Below the pieces are notes generated by a model. It saw only the letters and a list, made by a program, of their open reading frames with translations. It was not told where the DNA came from and did no database searches. Below, piece by piece: positions 33,382 to 45,836 of a DNA stretch of 64,000 nucleotides. The position numbers were made by a program, and so were the translations under genes. Location: assembly GCA_023213395.1 (NCBI GenBank), contig CM041465.1, positions 231,949,741 to 232,013,740 on the forward strand, in the 5' to 3' direction. The stretch comes from Cycas panzhihuaensis (Eukaryota > Cycadophyta). Numbering within the stretch: the stretch's first letter is position 1; each line of letters begins with the position of its first letter.

Positions 33382-34078
33382 AAGGTGTCAGATCCAATAG
33401 AAGTAACTATACAAATCAAAGGAAGCAAAATAAAAAGAGAAAATTCATTTTTCCTTAGTGAATCTCCTAAACCTTTCCTTTTGTACTTCGTTCTATTCAT
33501 TCCAATTGGTTTTGTTAATAAGTGGTTAGTTTCAAGTAGGTAATGAGAGTTAAGTCCCATCCATCCCTTTCCTTAGTGGCTAGGTAGAGACCTTATATAA
33601 TGGGTCTTTAGACATCATGGGAATTTATCATTCCAAGCTAAGCATGTGTCGGTATACACCTGTACATGAAGTGTCTATTAGCCAAGAGAGTCCATAACTA
33701 TAAAATTACCCTACAAATTTATAGGACTTATCTCAATCAATACATCACACTGGTCATTTTCTACTATGATAAATTTAATCATCAATTTTAAGGTCTAATG
33801 ACATATAGGCACTCTGTGGACCTTGTCACTTAACTTTCACCCTTAAATCTCACCTACGCCATTTTGACAAGCTCTTTACACCTATCTTAATGCTCTAGGT
33901 GACATTATATTATATTTTTAGGGGTCAATAGACTATAGAATCCCCCTTCGTCTTTCTTTCCTACCCATTTATATTAGTTTCCAACTTCTTAATATTGTGC
34001 TTTATCTATCTTTTCTCCCTCCTCATGCATAACCTTCTTCGTACTTATCTCCTTTCTTGCAATCTAATTCCTCTAGTC
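33382..34078. other. GypC leader, no gene recognised
   Basis: Untranslated region between PBS and gag. Short frames, including a 61-codon minus-strand one at 33375-33560, match nothing. Confidence 0.55.
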
Positions 34079-35090
34079 ACAACATATAGCACCCATACAG
34101 GTAGAGCATATTCAAGCCTTAGAAATCCAATTCCAAGAAATGTATGACAATATTAACAAGGAGTTAATCAATTTGGATTAGTAGGTCAAGGATTCCAACC
34201 GAAGTAGGACTCATTTGAATAAAAACAAGACTCCCTTAATTAAAAGTTGGATAAAATGTTTCAATGGATGCAATCAATTTTTTACACCCCACCGAGAGAT
34301 CCATCCACCTCCAATAACTTAAGACCCCCACCAACATTCACTTCATAATAAACACAAGCTTATCATAAGAACACCATACCAACCTTCAAGCTAGATTTTA
34401 ATAGGGATTCTACCAAAGCTATATTAACAAATTAGAATCATAGATCACCTTAAATTTAATGTCCTTTGTGGAATAATTGATATTTTCTTCAATCCACTTA
34501 GATGGGAAAGCCTATCATTGGTTCTAATGGCAGAATCAATAGAATCCAATAAACCAAATAATGGACCTCTTCTTAAGAGTTTTTTTGAATAGTATAATGA
34601 CACATGGAAATACTCATTTTTCAACTAACCCATTAGACTTAGGTAGACAACTTCAACAGAGGCATATACTGATGAGTTTTAGGCACTACAGAATTGAGTC
34701 TCTCAACCATGTGATGTTTAAACTCGCATTGATATATATATTTCTAATCTCAAGGAGCATATTCAAATGCTCTTAAAAGTTACTACCTTGTATTCCTTAA
34801 AGGATACCATATCTAAAGTAAGAGTAGTTAAAGTAGAATTTGTAGTAGAATATTCATCCATTTTTAGGAGAGACTCCTTATGGCACTGGCATTCTCATCA
34901 ATTCAACTAGTAGTATCAATGTCCTTGATCAAACAAACACTAATGACTAGTACCATACTCCTCTTTACGTCCAGTTCAAATTCTATCTATAGAAGTTGAT
35001 CATCATGTAAAGGTTGGCCTATGTGTTAAGTGCTCAAAATGTGGGTTCTTGGTCACATAAAGGTGTGAAAGGTAAAGAACACAATTTTTA
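34079..35090 (+). pseudogene. GypC gag
   Basis: Strongly decayed. TIPTFKLDFNRDS at about 34378-34416 aligns with the same spot in GypD (NIPTFDLDVNRE) and GypE (FDPDPNKES). A cysteine cluster CVKCSKCGFLVT...RC at about 35018-35066 marks the zinc-knuckle region. Most of the capsid frame is interrupted. The call depends partly on collinearity with the sister elements. Confidence 0.7.
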
Positions 35091-35259
35091 CCATTGACCT
35101 TGATATTGATGAGGATTCTAAAGTTGAAACTAAACTAGAAGCTAATGATGAACCCCCTTAAGAATCTCCCTTGTTTCCTAGCCTAATGTATCGTTATTAA
35201 CAATTTCTTCCTCATCTTACCTGAAGCCACTTTGGATAAAAGGCACCCTATGAAAGACA

Positions 35260-35480
35260 CCCATGTCAATATTAATTGATTATGGTGCATTATTAAATTT
35301 TATAAACATATCTCTAGCTTAATAGTTGAACCTATATATTATCCTAAAAATGGGATTCACCTTCTCCTTACTTGGCCATCAAACTTTATATTATGTAGGT
35401 ACCACTTCAAATTGGTACCTAATAGAAGGATATAATGCCATCCCTAGATTCTAATTGCTCCAAAAATTGGGTACTTATAA
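35260..35480 (+). pseudogene. GypC aspartic protease
   Basis: ILIDYGALLNFINISLA at about 35267-35317 is the protease active-site strand, with Asp kept and the Ser of DSG changed. After two stops, LNLYIILKMGFTFSLLGHQ and YYVGTTSNWYLIEGY continue the fold. The same strand reads LIDNGASLDFLNIS in GypD and LINGGVSLNFIDIS in GypE. Confidence 0.8.
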
Positions 35481-35659
35481 CATGAACAATTCTCCTACCA
35501 GCCCATTCATGCTATTTAAGGATTAGATAGGCCAAATGCATAAATTATATGAGATACAATGACCTCCTAATCGAATTATATTAATTAATCAAATGTGTAA
35601 TCATTTAAACAACAATGTTGGTTACATCATCTATATTAATAACATCTAGCCTTCCATAA

Positions 35660-36575
35660 ATATTCATCCTCTTATGTAGACTCTTCTTAATAAATATCAA
35701 TCTATATTTACCCCTCTTCTAGCCACTACCCCACTAGACTGTAATTTTTACCATGAGATAGTACTCAAATAACCACATGACCCTATTAGCCTTCAACCTT
35801 AAAGAAATTTATATTTTCAAAATAATAAAATCAAGAAGATAACAATTGAATTAATAAATATAAGTATCATTCAACCCAATAAAAGCCTATATGCTACACC
35901 AATTATCCTGATAAGAAAAAAAGATGAATTCTTTTAACTTTATATTAACTATCGAGAACTTAATAAAATTACAATAAAAAATAAGATTTCCACTCCTCGA
36001 ATTGATGACATGCTCAATAAAATACATGGGGTGATAATATTCTCTAAATTAGATCTTTAATCTGGCTACTATCAAATTCTTATTACCCTTAAGGACCATC
36101 CTAAAACTGCCATTAACATGTATCACATGCACTTCAAATTCTAATTGACATCTTTTGGCCTCTATAATGCCCTGGCAACATTCTAAGAATTAATGAATAA
36201 AATATTTGGCCCTTATCTTCATAAATTTATGATTATTTATTTTTTACATCTTTATTTACAGTTAAAATTTACACAATCATTATCAATATCTAAGTTAATC
36301 CTATAAATCCTTTCCCAACACCAATTATACACTAAATTACCTAAATGTAAATTTAGAAAATCTAAATTACAATATCTTAGGCATATTACTTCGTCAAAAG
36401 TAATCCAAGTTGACCCAAATAAAATTTTTGTTATTATCATATGGCCTATGTCTAAAACCCTTACTCAACTACAAGCCTTCTTAAGACTTGTGAGCTTTTA
36501 TAGATGGTTTATTCATAATTATGCCTCATTGGTAGTCCTAGTCACAAATTTACTATGAAAAGAGGCATTCAAGTG
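35660..36575 (+). pseudogene. GypC reverse transcriptase, active site lost
   Basis: Recognisable from YQSIFTPLLATTPLDC through [17 protein letters not shown] (about 35945-35998), KLDL and SGYYQILITLKD (about 36046-36095) to FGPYLHKFMIIY (about 36207-36242). The next strand should hold the Asp pair, but about two codons appear to be deleted and neither Asp is present (about 36238-36262). The thumb resumes with KLPKCKFRKSKLQYLRHI (about 36336-36390) and QVDPNKIFVI. Confidence 0.85.
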
Positions 36576-37000
36576 GTTATTAGAGGGGTATAATAAACTT
36601 TCAATAGTCTTAAAACTATTGTGACATCTACCCATGTTTTTGTCACCCTAGACTTCTATTAACCCTTCTAATTAGAATATGATGCTTTAGGATTTGGCAT
36701 AGGTGCTATTTTGATACAAAATTTTCACCTAATAGCATTTGAAAGTCACAGACTTAAAGATCATGAATGTCATTTATAGACCTATAAAAAAGAAATAAGA
36801 GTTATTTTGCATGTTATTGATATGTAGGCTCTTAATTCATAATCCTAACAGACCACCATAGCCTACGACACCTCTTAGATTAACCAATCATGTCAGAAGA
36901 GCAAGTTAAATAGATTAACCATTCACAAGTCTTTGACTTCTCCATTGAGTATAAAATAGGCAAGGAAAACATGGTTGTCGATGCTCTCTCCCACATTCCC
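36576..37000 (+). pseudogene. GypC RNase H
   Basis: LEYDALGFGIGAILIQ at about 36673-36720 gives the first Asp (DASG-type, Ser now Leu), and then IAFESHRLKDHE near 36735. The C-terminal part is scrambled by frameshifts. A KIGKENMVVDALSHI-like end at about 36955-36992 (YKIGKEN...DALSH) is the gypsy RNase H to integrase junction signature. Confidence 0.82.
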
Positions 37001-37149
37001 ATAGAGTCTATTACTAATAAACCCTCCATAGAGTCCCTCATTAATAAACCAATTATTCATGCCATTTCTAAACCCCAACCGATATGGTTAGCAAATTTAG
37101 CAGGAAAATATCTCTCCCACCTAGAATTTGATAAGTGGGCACCTAAAGT

Positions 37150-38151
37150 ACATACCGACAAAGATTGGTATCTCTATAATTCCTAATTTTTATATTGAAA
37201 TTAGATTTTTGTTTACCTTGCCTCATCATTCATCCCTTAAATTTTGATTGAATACCATTCCACCCCCTTGGTGGTCATTCAAATTTTGACAAAACATATA
37301 GATGAATTTGATCTGACTTCTACTGGCCTAATATAAAATCTTTAATCCTCCTATTTATCCTTGAATGCGATACTCGCTAGAGAAATAAGGTTGATATTAA
37401 AGCTCAACCTAGCCTCCTCTAACCTCTGAATATACCTTAGAGTAAATGGTTGGATATTATTATGGATTTCATAATTAGGTTACTATTATTTATTAGGATT
37501 GACTTGATATAGGTTATCATTGATAGACTTGCTAAGTACACATATTTCTTACCCATTCATACTCTGTACAAAGCTTTTTGCTTAGCCAATCTTTACATCC
37601 ATTTAGTATTTTATCTCCACAACTTCTTATTATCAATAATTTTTTACTAAGATCTAAAATTCACAAGCATATTTTAGCTAGATTTCTTTTGGACCTCTGG
37701 GATCCCACTTAATATGAGCTCAACTTACCATCTGTAAACTGATGATTAATCTAAAGAATTGAATAACACCTTATAATTATATTTATGATGTTTGCATTAA
37801 AACATTAGCATAAATGGATTTCATGATTAGTTTTTATAGAATATTGGTGTCAATCTTCATACCACTTAGCAATTGGCATGTCCCCCTTTATGGTCCTCTC
37901 ACCACTAATCTTTACACTACTATAGTCCAATAAAAGCTTTAAGACATGGATCAGATTCTACATACACTTAAACAAAACATTGCAATGACCTAAAATTGCA
38001 TGAAATAACTTGCCAACCACTATTGTTCTAATTGATCATTTGATATAGGTGATTTTGTGTTCTTTTGGCTTTAATTATATAAGCAACAATCCCTCAAATA
38101 TCATAAAAACCAAAAGTTAAGCCCTTGTTATTATGGCCCCTATAAGGTTTT
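37150..38151 (+). pseudogene. GypC integrase, N-terminal and core part
   Basis: The finger is seen as GGHSNFDKTY and LECDTR near 37275-37380. The core has IIMDFIIRLL at about 37456 (first Asp), VIIDRLAKYTYFLPIHTLYK at about 37515-37575, and IIFY.DLKFTSIF near 37635, where the usual second-Asp motif is damaged. QTDD.SKELNNTL near 37735 has the third acidic residue as Lys. It breaks at 38151 in the 'YYGPYKV' segment, where GypD is inserted. Confidence 0.83.
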
Positions 38152-38492
38152 TGTAGTGTTTCCTTTTAGAAAATCAACCTTATAAATGTAGATTAACAGA
38201 AAATAGAAGACAAAATATGTGAACAGATCATAAATTGAACATTAAATGGAGTACCAAAGTAACTACTCTTTAAAAAATAATAATCCTCAATAACCGTTTA
38301 TAAGTGATATTTAACCCTTTAAATAGACATACAGAGGTCTTCTTCCTTATGATCTTATCAATGACCCTAGTGGCCTTACATCTTATTGGAGGGCTTAACG
38401 GTTTGTGTACATGTCTTAACAACTAACATCAATCCTTAACCCTTTGGTAACTCCCATTTGTTGGTGCTTAAGAATGGTGGGGTTATATTACA
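38152..38492 (-). repeat. GypD left LTR (3' LTR)
   Basis: 341 bp; shares TTTCCTTTTAGAAAAT, GGAGTACCAAAGTA and ACATCTTATTGGA with 51472-51833. On the minus strand it starts TGTAATATAACCCCACC. Confidence 0.88.
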
Positions 38493-38505
38493 AATCCCCC
38501 CTCTA

Positions 38506-39956
38506 AGAGGCAGAGTCCTCGCAACATTAGATATAAGGGTATTACTAGACAAACACATCTAATTTCTAAGTTGTTTCATCTATATCATAACTAATCCATT
38601 GTACCAAATACTCAGAAATAATGTGATTCCAAAGGTAGCATTGGTGGATGGAAAGGATTTTATTAGGTGGGATTGTAAGAGTTTACTTCTTAGAGAGAAT
38701 AGGTAAGGTGGTATAGGATGTACTTTTACTTTGAAATATATTTTTAGGTAAGAGACATAGAATATATTCATGGATATTAGTATTCAGGGGGAGTTCAAGG
38801 ATGTAGGCAACTTCACCAACTTTGTGGAGGACTTTATAAAGACTATAATAATGTGGGATTAGTTTATGACCTTGATGTGACTTAAGAGATTTTTTCTTAT
38901 AAGATTGGAGGTAGAGGAATATAAGATCTCTAATGTTAAAGGGCGAATCAGACTAGTGGCAGTCAATAAGTTGCTTCATGTGATTTCAAGCTAGGTCAAA
39001 TTCTATCAAAATGTATGGATGATTCGATCCATTTCTTGAAGCTTTTATTATACAGAGGCCATTCAAAAGTTTGTGGCTAAGGTATGGTAGGAAAGGAGGT
39101 GGTAACCATAAAGGGCCAAAAAGGGGACATATTGCTGGTAAAATGGTACGAGGAGTTATACTAATACTCTATTGTGGAAAGCTAGGAGGTCTACTTAGCT
39201 TGATATTTTGAGGTAAAATAATGTAGATAAGTTTCTAGGGTTTTGTTTAAGACCTCAAATTGACCATTTATTTGTGAGTGGTAGGTAGAACTTATGTTAA
39301 GTGAGGTTCTAACATCCTTAAAGAGTTCTTGCCAAAATCAGCTAGTAAACTTTGGGTCTCGATCACAAACAATAGATGAAGGGAAGCTGTGAAGGTAGAA
39401 TACAAATTAGATGTATAGGTTGGTAAGATAGGAGGATGTAAAGGAGGTTTAAACTGGGAGGAACTATGAATATTTGGTTAATTAATCGTTGATTATCTAA
39501 GTAGAATCAAATCTCATAAATGGAGGTAAGCCTATTATAAAGTCTATAAAAATATCCTACCACTTACCTTATGGAATATTTAATAGTTAGAGAAGTCTAG
39601 GAAGGCCTTTAGTATAGACTTTATTTTATTGACACGTGTCACATTCTAATATAAAGGTTAATATGGTAGTATTCAAACAGGGCCAAAAGAAATTATCATA
39701 AATATATCAATAAGTTTTATCAAACCCTAAGTGGCCATTGAGGGGAGAAGAGTGGCATTCTATTAAGATTCTAGGAATGAATAAGGAGGATGGGTAGACA
39801 AAGATGTGATTTCAATAGAGTAGATGATTGTTAAAGGTTGACCAACCTTTGTGGGTGAAATTTTTTTTACTTTAGCTAGGGTAGTCAGGTTAGGCCTAGT
39901 TTTTAACCTATAGTTCATCAAGCCAAAGGGCTTAGGGCTTGGTTATGGCATGAAGG
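38506..39956 (-). pseudogene. GypD integrase and chromodomain
   Basis: Minus-strand reading from 39956. The HHCC finger is intact: ECHSSPLNGHLGFDKTY at about 39690-39745, and then LECDTCQ near 39640. The second-Asp segment CDRDPKFTSWFW falls near 39350 with its Asp kept. QINGQFEVLNKT at about 39245-39285 keeps Glu. The tail has IHNIFYVSYLK-like MNIFYVSYLK at about 38742-38771. The chromodomain at about 38515-38610 reads ISEYLVQWISYDIDETT with its Trp intact. Frameshifts break the core. Confidence 0.83.
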
Positions 39957-39961
39957 TTTAG

Positions 39962-40390
39962 TGTAACGTAACCCTATCTCCATAAGTAGAAGGAAGTATT
40001 ATCATGTGAAATCTGCCAAAGGGTTATGTGATCTTATGAATATTCTGTAGTACTCACTTATTAAGTGTATTACACATGTATTTAGCAAGTAGTTGTGCTT
40101 TTGTATTGTATATGCATTTAGCAAGTAGTTGTGCTCACTTATTTAGTAAGTACTTAGAATAGAGGTATGAGTTTATGTCCTACATACACTAGTAGAAAGT
40201 AATCCTTAGTAGTTGAAGTACTATATATACCCTCTTAGGTCTTCATTGTAATTCATTCTTAGTTCATATTACTCAAGAGAAAGAACTTTGGTTCTCTTTG
40301 ATGATCAATTGTCTCTTTTGGTTCTTTTTGGTGCTTATTATTTCTCTTATTTCTCTCTTTAGAGGCCTCTATTGTGGAATATATGTTATA
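39962..40390 (+). repeat. GypE 5' LTR (429 bp)
   Basis: Starts TGTAACGTAACC, ends ATGTTATA. A TATATATA box lies at 40222-40229 and a pyrimidine-rich 3' part follows. It holds a direct repeat of ATTTAGCAAGTAGTTGTGCT (40080-40099 and 40116-40135) that is single in the 3' LTR; this 36-bp-period duplication explains most of the length difference. Confidence 0.9.
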
Positions 40391-41301
40391 AGTGGTCTTA
40401 GAGCCACATTTTAGAGCCAATTTTATGCAATTTTTTTTCCTAGCAATCTTTTGTACTTGCCTACTGTATGCTCTCACCTCACCCGCTCAGATCTTAATAA
40501 ATAGAAAGTAGTAAAAGTGGTGGGTTACTTTATTATGCAGGTGGAGGTTTTTAGCAAAGTTTAACACTTAGTCGAGATAATTTTATAATAAATTTTTCTT
40601 CTTCTTCTCTAAACAAAACATTATATTGTAGATCTAGATAAGGAGAAATCCATGTTTCCTTAACGTGGAAAGTTCTTAGGCATAAGCCCTAAAACTCACT
40701 GTGAGGAGTACCATGGGAATCCCAAAGTAGTTAGCGAGAGTGTTTACCAATGAAACAGGTAACAACCCCATCTTAATTAGATTTCCCTTCCTTAAGTGTA
40801 TACAAAAAGCTATCATTTCAAGATAAATCTATAGCTAGGGTTTTAGTAGTTATTTCTTTCAAGAAGTAATTATTATAATTCTAGAGAGGAGTACTCACTT
40901 AGACAGCATTTATAGCTAGTGAGATTGATTATAATCCCTTAAGAAGCCTTATAAAGGGGCTCGCTACCTATTTCACTCAATGTTATATTTGTGCTAAATA
41001 CTCACAGTAATCAGACTAGTATTAGCACATATTAAAATGGGTAATTAAAGGGGAAAAAAATATTTTAGTTGACCAAAAAAAAAGAAAAAGAAAAGAAAAG
41101 AAAGGCTTTTAGTCGTCTAAAAAAAAAAGAAGAAAATTCTTTTTTTGGCTCAATTGTCTATAGATGCCCCATTCCCCTCCCTTTCCCTCTCATCTTTTCA
41201 TCTCAATTTCTTAGAGCTCCCATTCTATCTTACTCATCCCTCTTCATAAATTTGTTTCTTCTAATTATTCCCCTCTTCTTTAAATACCTTCTACAATCAT
41301 C

Positions 41302-42440
41302 ATGGCTCCAACTCAAGGTGATTGAATTTCACTCTTAGATAATCAATTTAGCACATTACAACCAGAAGTTAAGACAGAAGTATAAGAGGTAAAAGCTGAC
41401 ATGTTAAATCTAGCATGGCATATATTATATCCCATATGGCATAGATAACAACATAAATCACTTCAAATCAAAATCAGATGGCATAAATTTCTTCTCATCA
41501 AGCAAGTCTTGTACCACCACCACCACCATTGCCGCCCCTATGATAACAATAATCATTTCACCATAAAATCAATATTCTAACCTTTGATCCTGATCCGAAC
41601 AAGGAAAGCACTCATAGTTGGATAAGTAAATTAGAATCCTACTTCACCCTCAATCCAATGACCAAAGAGGATCAACTATTGTATACCTCTATCCACTTAG
41701 ATGGGAAAGTACATCACTTGTTTAATTGGTAGAAAAAAGAGTGCCCTTCAACCTAAATATGGGAGCACTTCACAAACTATTTTTTCGAGCAGTATGAGGA
41801 TACTTAGAGTCAATAATTCCTCACTCATATGACCAAGCTTAAGTAATCATCATCTATAGAGTCATTTATAGATGAATTCTAAGTATTATTTAATCTATGT
41901 TCACAAGGTTAAAATCTGGATAAGCAAACTTTGATTGACACTTATGTAGCAGGGCTCTAGGACTGTATTCTGATGTGTCTTATGACATTATCCTTGCCTC
42001 CTCTCAAGGAAGCTATTAGAATGGAAAAAGTAATAGATACAGAGTTCACAATTGAAATATCCATATACACTTGAAGAGATACCCCATAGTCCTCTCGACC
42101 TCGATAGATAGACTTCCAACAGCCCCATCCTCAATTTGATGATGTAGCTCACCCTCAAATAGACTTTCAATATCCTTGACCTCAACCTAATGACACATCT
42201 CATCCTCTAATAGATTAGCAAGTAGAAGGACCCTTAATGAAAAGAGTCCAAATCTCATAAGCCAAAGTATAATAATAGGTAGAGGCAAGCCTTTGTATAC
42301 AATGATCAAAAAAGCGGACTCTTAGGCATGGTCACATTTGTTTAGAGAAGCATATGGTATTTTCCATTAACCCCATAAATGACCCATTAAACTCTAATTC
42401 TGATGAAGTGGTTGATATAGGAATCTAGGCAAACCTCAAT
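41302..42440 (+). pseudogene. GypE gag
   Basis: ATG 41302 opens MAPTQGD, then a stop, then SLLDNQFSTLQPEVKTEV. After frameshifts the capsid reads FDPDPNKESTHSW, SKLESYFTLNPM and EDQLLYTSIHLDGK (about 41585-41715), with a WEHFTNYFFEQYEDT stretch near 41765, i.e. the Retrotrans_gag pattern. A degraded knuckle region, RHGHICLEKHMVFS, lies at about 42325-42365. A histidine-rich stretch from repeated CAC codons occurs near 41515. Confidence 0.8.
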
Positions 42441-42499
42441 CCTAACCCCCAACTTGAAGTATTCCCTATCAGTCGTAGCCTCTACTGCTTATCCTAAAC

Positions 42500-42860
42500 C
42501 CTTACGAGTTAGAGGCATTCTTCGAAAGACTCTAATGTTAATACTGATTAATGGTGGTGTGTCTTTGAACTTTATCGATATCTCATTAGCTAAGCAACTA
42601 AACCTATATATTATCCTAAAGACTGGCTTTACTTGCTTTCTACTAGAGTATCAGAAGCTCCATTATGTAGGTATTATAAAAAACCTACATGTCTAAATTG
42701 GCGCATACCTCCTAGTCTCTAATTTTTATATACTATTTATAGGAGGATTTAATGCTATATTGGAGATCCAATGGTTACAAACCTTAGGAACTTATAGTAT
42801 AAATAATTTACCCTCTAATCTATTCATAATGTTTAAAGATCATATAAGAAAAACACACAA
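42500..42860 (+). pseudogene. GypE aspartic protease, catalytic Asp to Asn
   Basis: In the open frame 42454-42696, LRVRGILRKTLMLILINGG precedes VSLNFIDISLAKQLNLYI. The position that is Asp in GypC and GypD (LID.GA) is Asn here (AAT, about 42549-42551). The continuation YVGIIKNLHV and a GGFNAILEIQW-like segment near 42750 complete the fold. A retropepsin without this Asp is inactive. Confidence 0.8.
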
Positions 42861-43019
42861 ACTCTATGGTATACAATCCCCTCCAAACTAACTTATCTTA
42901 CTAAGCCGCATGAGAAGACATCTTCAAACCAACCTTGGGTATATAATTCACCTAAATACCATCCAAATTAATCCCCTAATCCGCCCATGCATCCAATATG
43001 CTATTACAAAGTATGAGTA

Positions 43020-43875
43020 AGTATTTACTCCTCTCCCTTCCACCACCCCACCTGACTGTGGGTTTTACTATATAATCGAACTGAAATCTAACCATGACCT
43101 AATTAGCCTATGACCATATAGAAATTCCTACTTCCAGAAAAATGAAATTGAGAAAATCATGACTAAATTAATGGACATGGAAATAATCTAGCCTAGTAAA
43201 AGTCCATATGCAGTGCTAATTACCTTAGTTAGGAAAAAAGATGGCTCTTTTTGCCTTTGTGTGGATTATAGGGGGCTTAACAAGATTACTATTAAGAATA
43301 AGTTCCCCACTCCATAAATGGATGATATGTTTGATAAGATCTATGGAGTGTTAATCTTCTCTAAGCTAGACTTACAATCAAGATATTACTAGATCTTGAT
43401 AGCCCTAGAAGATTGTAATAAGATAGCTTTTAGAAACCACCACAACCACTTTGAGTTTCGAGTGATGCCTTTTGCCTTTTATAATGCACTGACCACCTTC
43501 TAAGCCCTCACGAATAAAATTTTTAGTCCTCACATTTAAAAATTTATCATCGTCTTCTTCAACGATATACTTATTTACAGTTCATGTTTAGACTATCACA
43601 TTTATCATTTGGAGACTATCCTCTAAATTCTACATCAACACCAATTATATGCCAAACTTTCTAGGTGAGAGTTTAGAAAAATTGAACTCCAATATTTGGG
43701 CCACATCATTTCTTGTAAAGGGGTATGTGTAGACCCTGATAAAATATCGGTCATCACTACCTAGTTAACACTGACCAATGTCATACAACTACGAGTATTT
43801 CTTGGTCTTATTGGATTCTATCATTATTTTTTTTGTAACTATGCTACATTAGTAACCCTGTTAATGAATTTGCTT
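43020..43875 (+). pseudogene. GypE reverse transcriptase
   Basis: Long readable stretches: KLMDMEII at about 43165, [19 protein letters not shown] and [18 protein letters not shown] at about 43205-43318, FSKLDLQSRYY at about 43357, FRNHHNHFEFRVMPFAFYNA at about 43430-43490. The active-site strand FFNDILIYSS starts at 43555, with the first Asp now Asn (AAC 43561-43563). The thumb has LQYLGHIISCKGVCVDPDKI at about 43690-43745. Stops mostly replace Trp or Gln codons. Confidence 0.9.
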
Positions 43876-44330
43876 TGTAAAAACTATTTTGAATGGTCTT
43901 AAGAGACTGAAGTCACCTTTTCCCACCTTAAGTTAGTGATGGCCTCTACCCTAGTACTAGTCACTCTTGATTTTACCTAACCTTTCTAGCTCAAATATGA
44001 TGCTTCAGGATTTGGCATAGGCATTATTCTTATGTAAGAGCATCAACCCATTACTTTCGAAAGTTGAAAACTAAAAGACCATGAACTTTGACTATCAACT
44101 TACCAAAAGGAAATGTAAGCAGCCTTATATGATATGGATAAGTGGCACTAATATCTTTTGGGATTAAAATTCACAATCCTTACTAACCATTGTAGTCTCC
44201 ATAATCTGATGGATCAATCGATCCTATTAGAAGAACAAACCAAATGAATGATAGCCTTTAGGTTTTTTAATTTAAGATATTTTATAAGAAAGTTAAAGAC
44301 AATGTGGTTGTGGATGTCCTCTCCTAACTT
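43876..44330 (+). pseudogene. GypE RNase H
   Basis: LKYDASGFGIGIILM (about 43992-44035) has the first Asp intact. The helix STYQKEMQAALYDMDKWHQYL-like segment lies at about 44097-44155, with one stop and Lys at the usual Glu neighbourhood. TNHCSLHNL near 44180 has Asn in place of the TDH Asp. The junction signature near 44275 is degraded. Confidence 0.83.
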
Positions 44331-44499
44331 TCTCCTAATGCCAATGACACCAACCCCATCATTCATGTTATATCTAAGCCCCAACCCATTTGGCTTTATG
44401 AATTACATGTTGAAAACTAGGCTTAACCTAATTACTCCCTTTAAAAGGAAAAGGATTTAAACTAGAATGGATGGTCAGCACACTCAAACCATCTATTAT

Positions 44500-45820
44500 T
44501 ATATAATCACATCTTTGTCCACCCATCCTCATCTTTCATTCCACACATTCTAATAGAGCATCACTCCACCCCTTTAAGGGGCTATTTAAGATTTGATAAA
44601 ACTTATCATCGTATTTATGCTGACTTATTTTGGCCCCATATGAAACATACTATCTTCACCTTTATGTCAAAATACAATACTTGTCAATAATATAAGGCAG
44701 ATAACAATGCCTTATTAGGACTACTCTATCCATTAGATATCCCTCGAGGAAAATAGTAGGGCATCACCATGGATTTTATTATTGGCTTACCTACATTAGC
44801 TAAGTTTAACTCAATTTGGGTAGTCATAGATAGACTAACCAAATATTCTCATTTTATTCCAATACACACATCTTATAAATCATCCTATCTTACCAACATT
44901 TATGTCCAATTCATTTTCTACCTTCATGGATTCCCTTCAACTATCATTTATGATAGGGACCCCAAGTTTACTAGCTCCTTTTAACAAGAGCTATTTAAGG
45001 CTGTGAGAACTTTATTTAATATGAGTATAGCTTACCATCCACAAATAGATGGTCATTCAGAGGCCTTGAACAAAACTTTAGAAACATAACTACATTGTTT
45101 TGCCTTTGACCACCAAACTAAATGGATATCCTGATTATCCCTAGTAGAATATTGGTATAACTCCTTACACCATTCAACTATTGGAATGTCCCCATTTTTG
45201 GTATTATATGGCTATCACACCCCTTTGTACCATACTTTAGTGACTGACTTTTAAAATGCCTCTACCCAATAAAAGCTTTAAGACATGGACCAAATCCTTC
45301 ATACCCTTAAGCAAAACTTAGCCAATGCAAAAAATTGTATGAAGTAACTCGCTGACTTCCACCAATCAGATCGGTTATTTGACATTAGAGATCTCATATT
45401 CCTTCATCTTCAACCATATAAATAATAATCCCTCAAAGCCCATCGAGGCCACAAGCTAAGGCCCCATTATTATGGTATGTATAAAGTCATAAAAAGGATT
45501 GGCAAAGTTGTATATACCCTTGAACTTCCCATAAACACTAATATCCATAATGTCTTCTATGTCTCATGCCTTAAAAAGTGTTTGGGTAAAAATATTATGC
45601 TCATCACCACCCTTCCCATTCTCTATAATAAACAAACTCTTATAGTTCCACCATACCAGATCCTTGCTAGCCATCAATGCCATCTTCAGAATCACATTAT
45701 TACTAAGTATTTAGTACAATAGGTCAGGTGTGATACAGATAAAGCAACTTGAGAATCTGACGAGTTTGTTAAGCAGCATCCCCACTTACAATGCTTTAAG
45801 GACTCAGTGTCTTAGAGGGA
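44500..45820 (+). pseudogene. GypE integrase and chromodomain
   Basis: EHHSTPLRGYLRFDKTY (about 44560-44605) and YNTCQ (Cys now Tyr) mark the finger. ITMDFIIGLPT at about 44763 holds the first Asp, and IIYDRDPKFTSSF at about 44943 the second. DGHSEALNKTLET at about 45050 keeps Glu, so D-D-E survives although protease and RT do not. The tail has NTNIHNVFYVSCLKK (about 45535-45580). The chromodomain at about 45695-45790 reads ITKYLVQ, stop, and then DKAT, stop, ESDEFVKQHP, both stops being at Trp. Confidence 0.87.
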
Positions 45821-45836
45821 GGGACTTATAATGTAA

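Noticed and set aside
41069-41338. 89-codon plus-strand frame with a Lys/Glu-rich start
   Set aside because: Begins in an A/G simple-sequence tract of the GypE leader and runs into the gag start in another frame; composition-driven.
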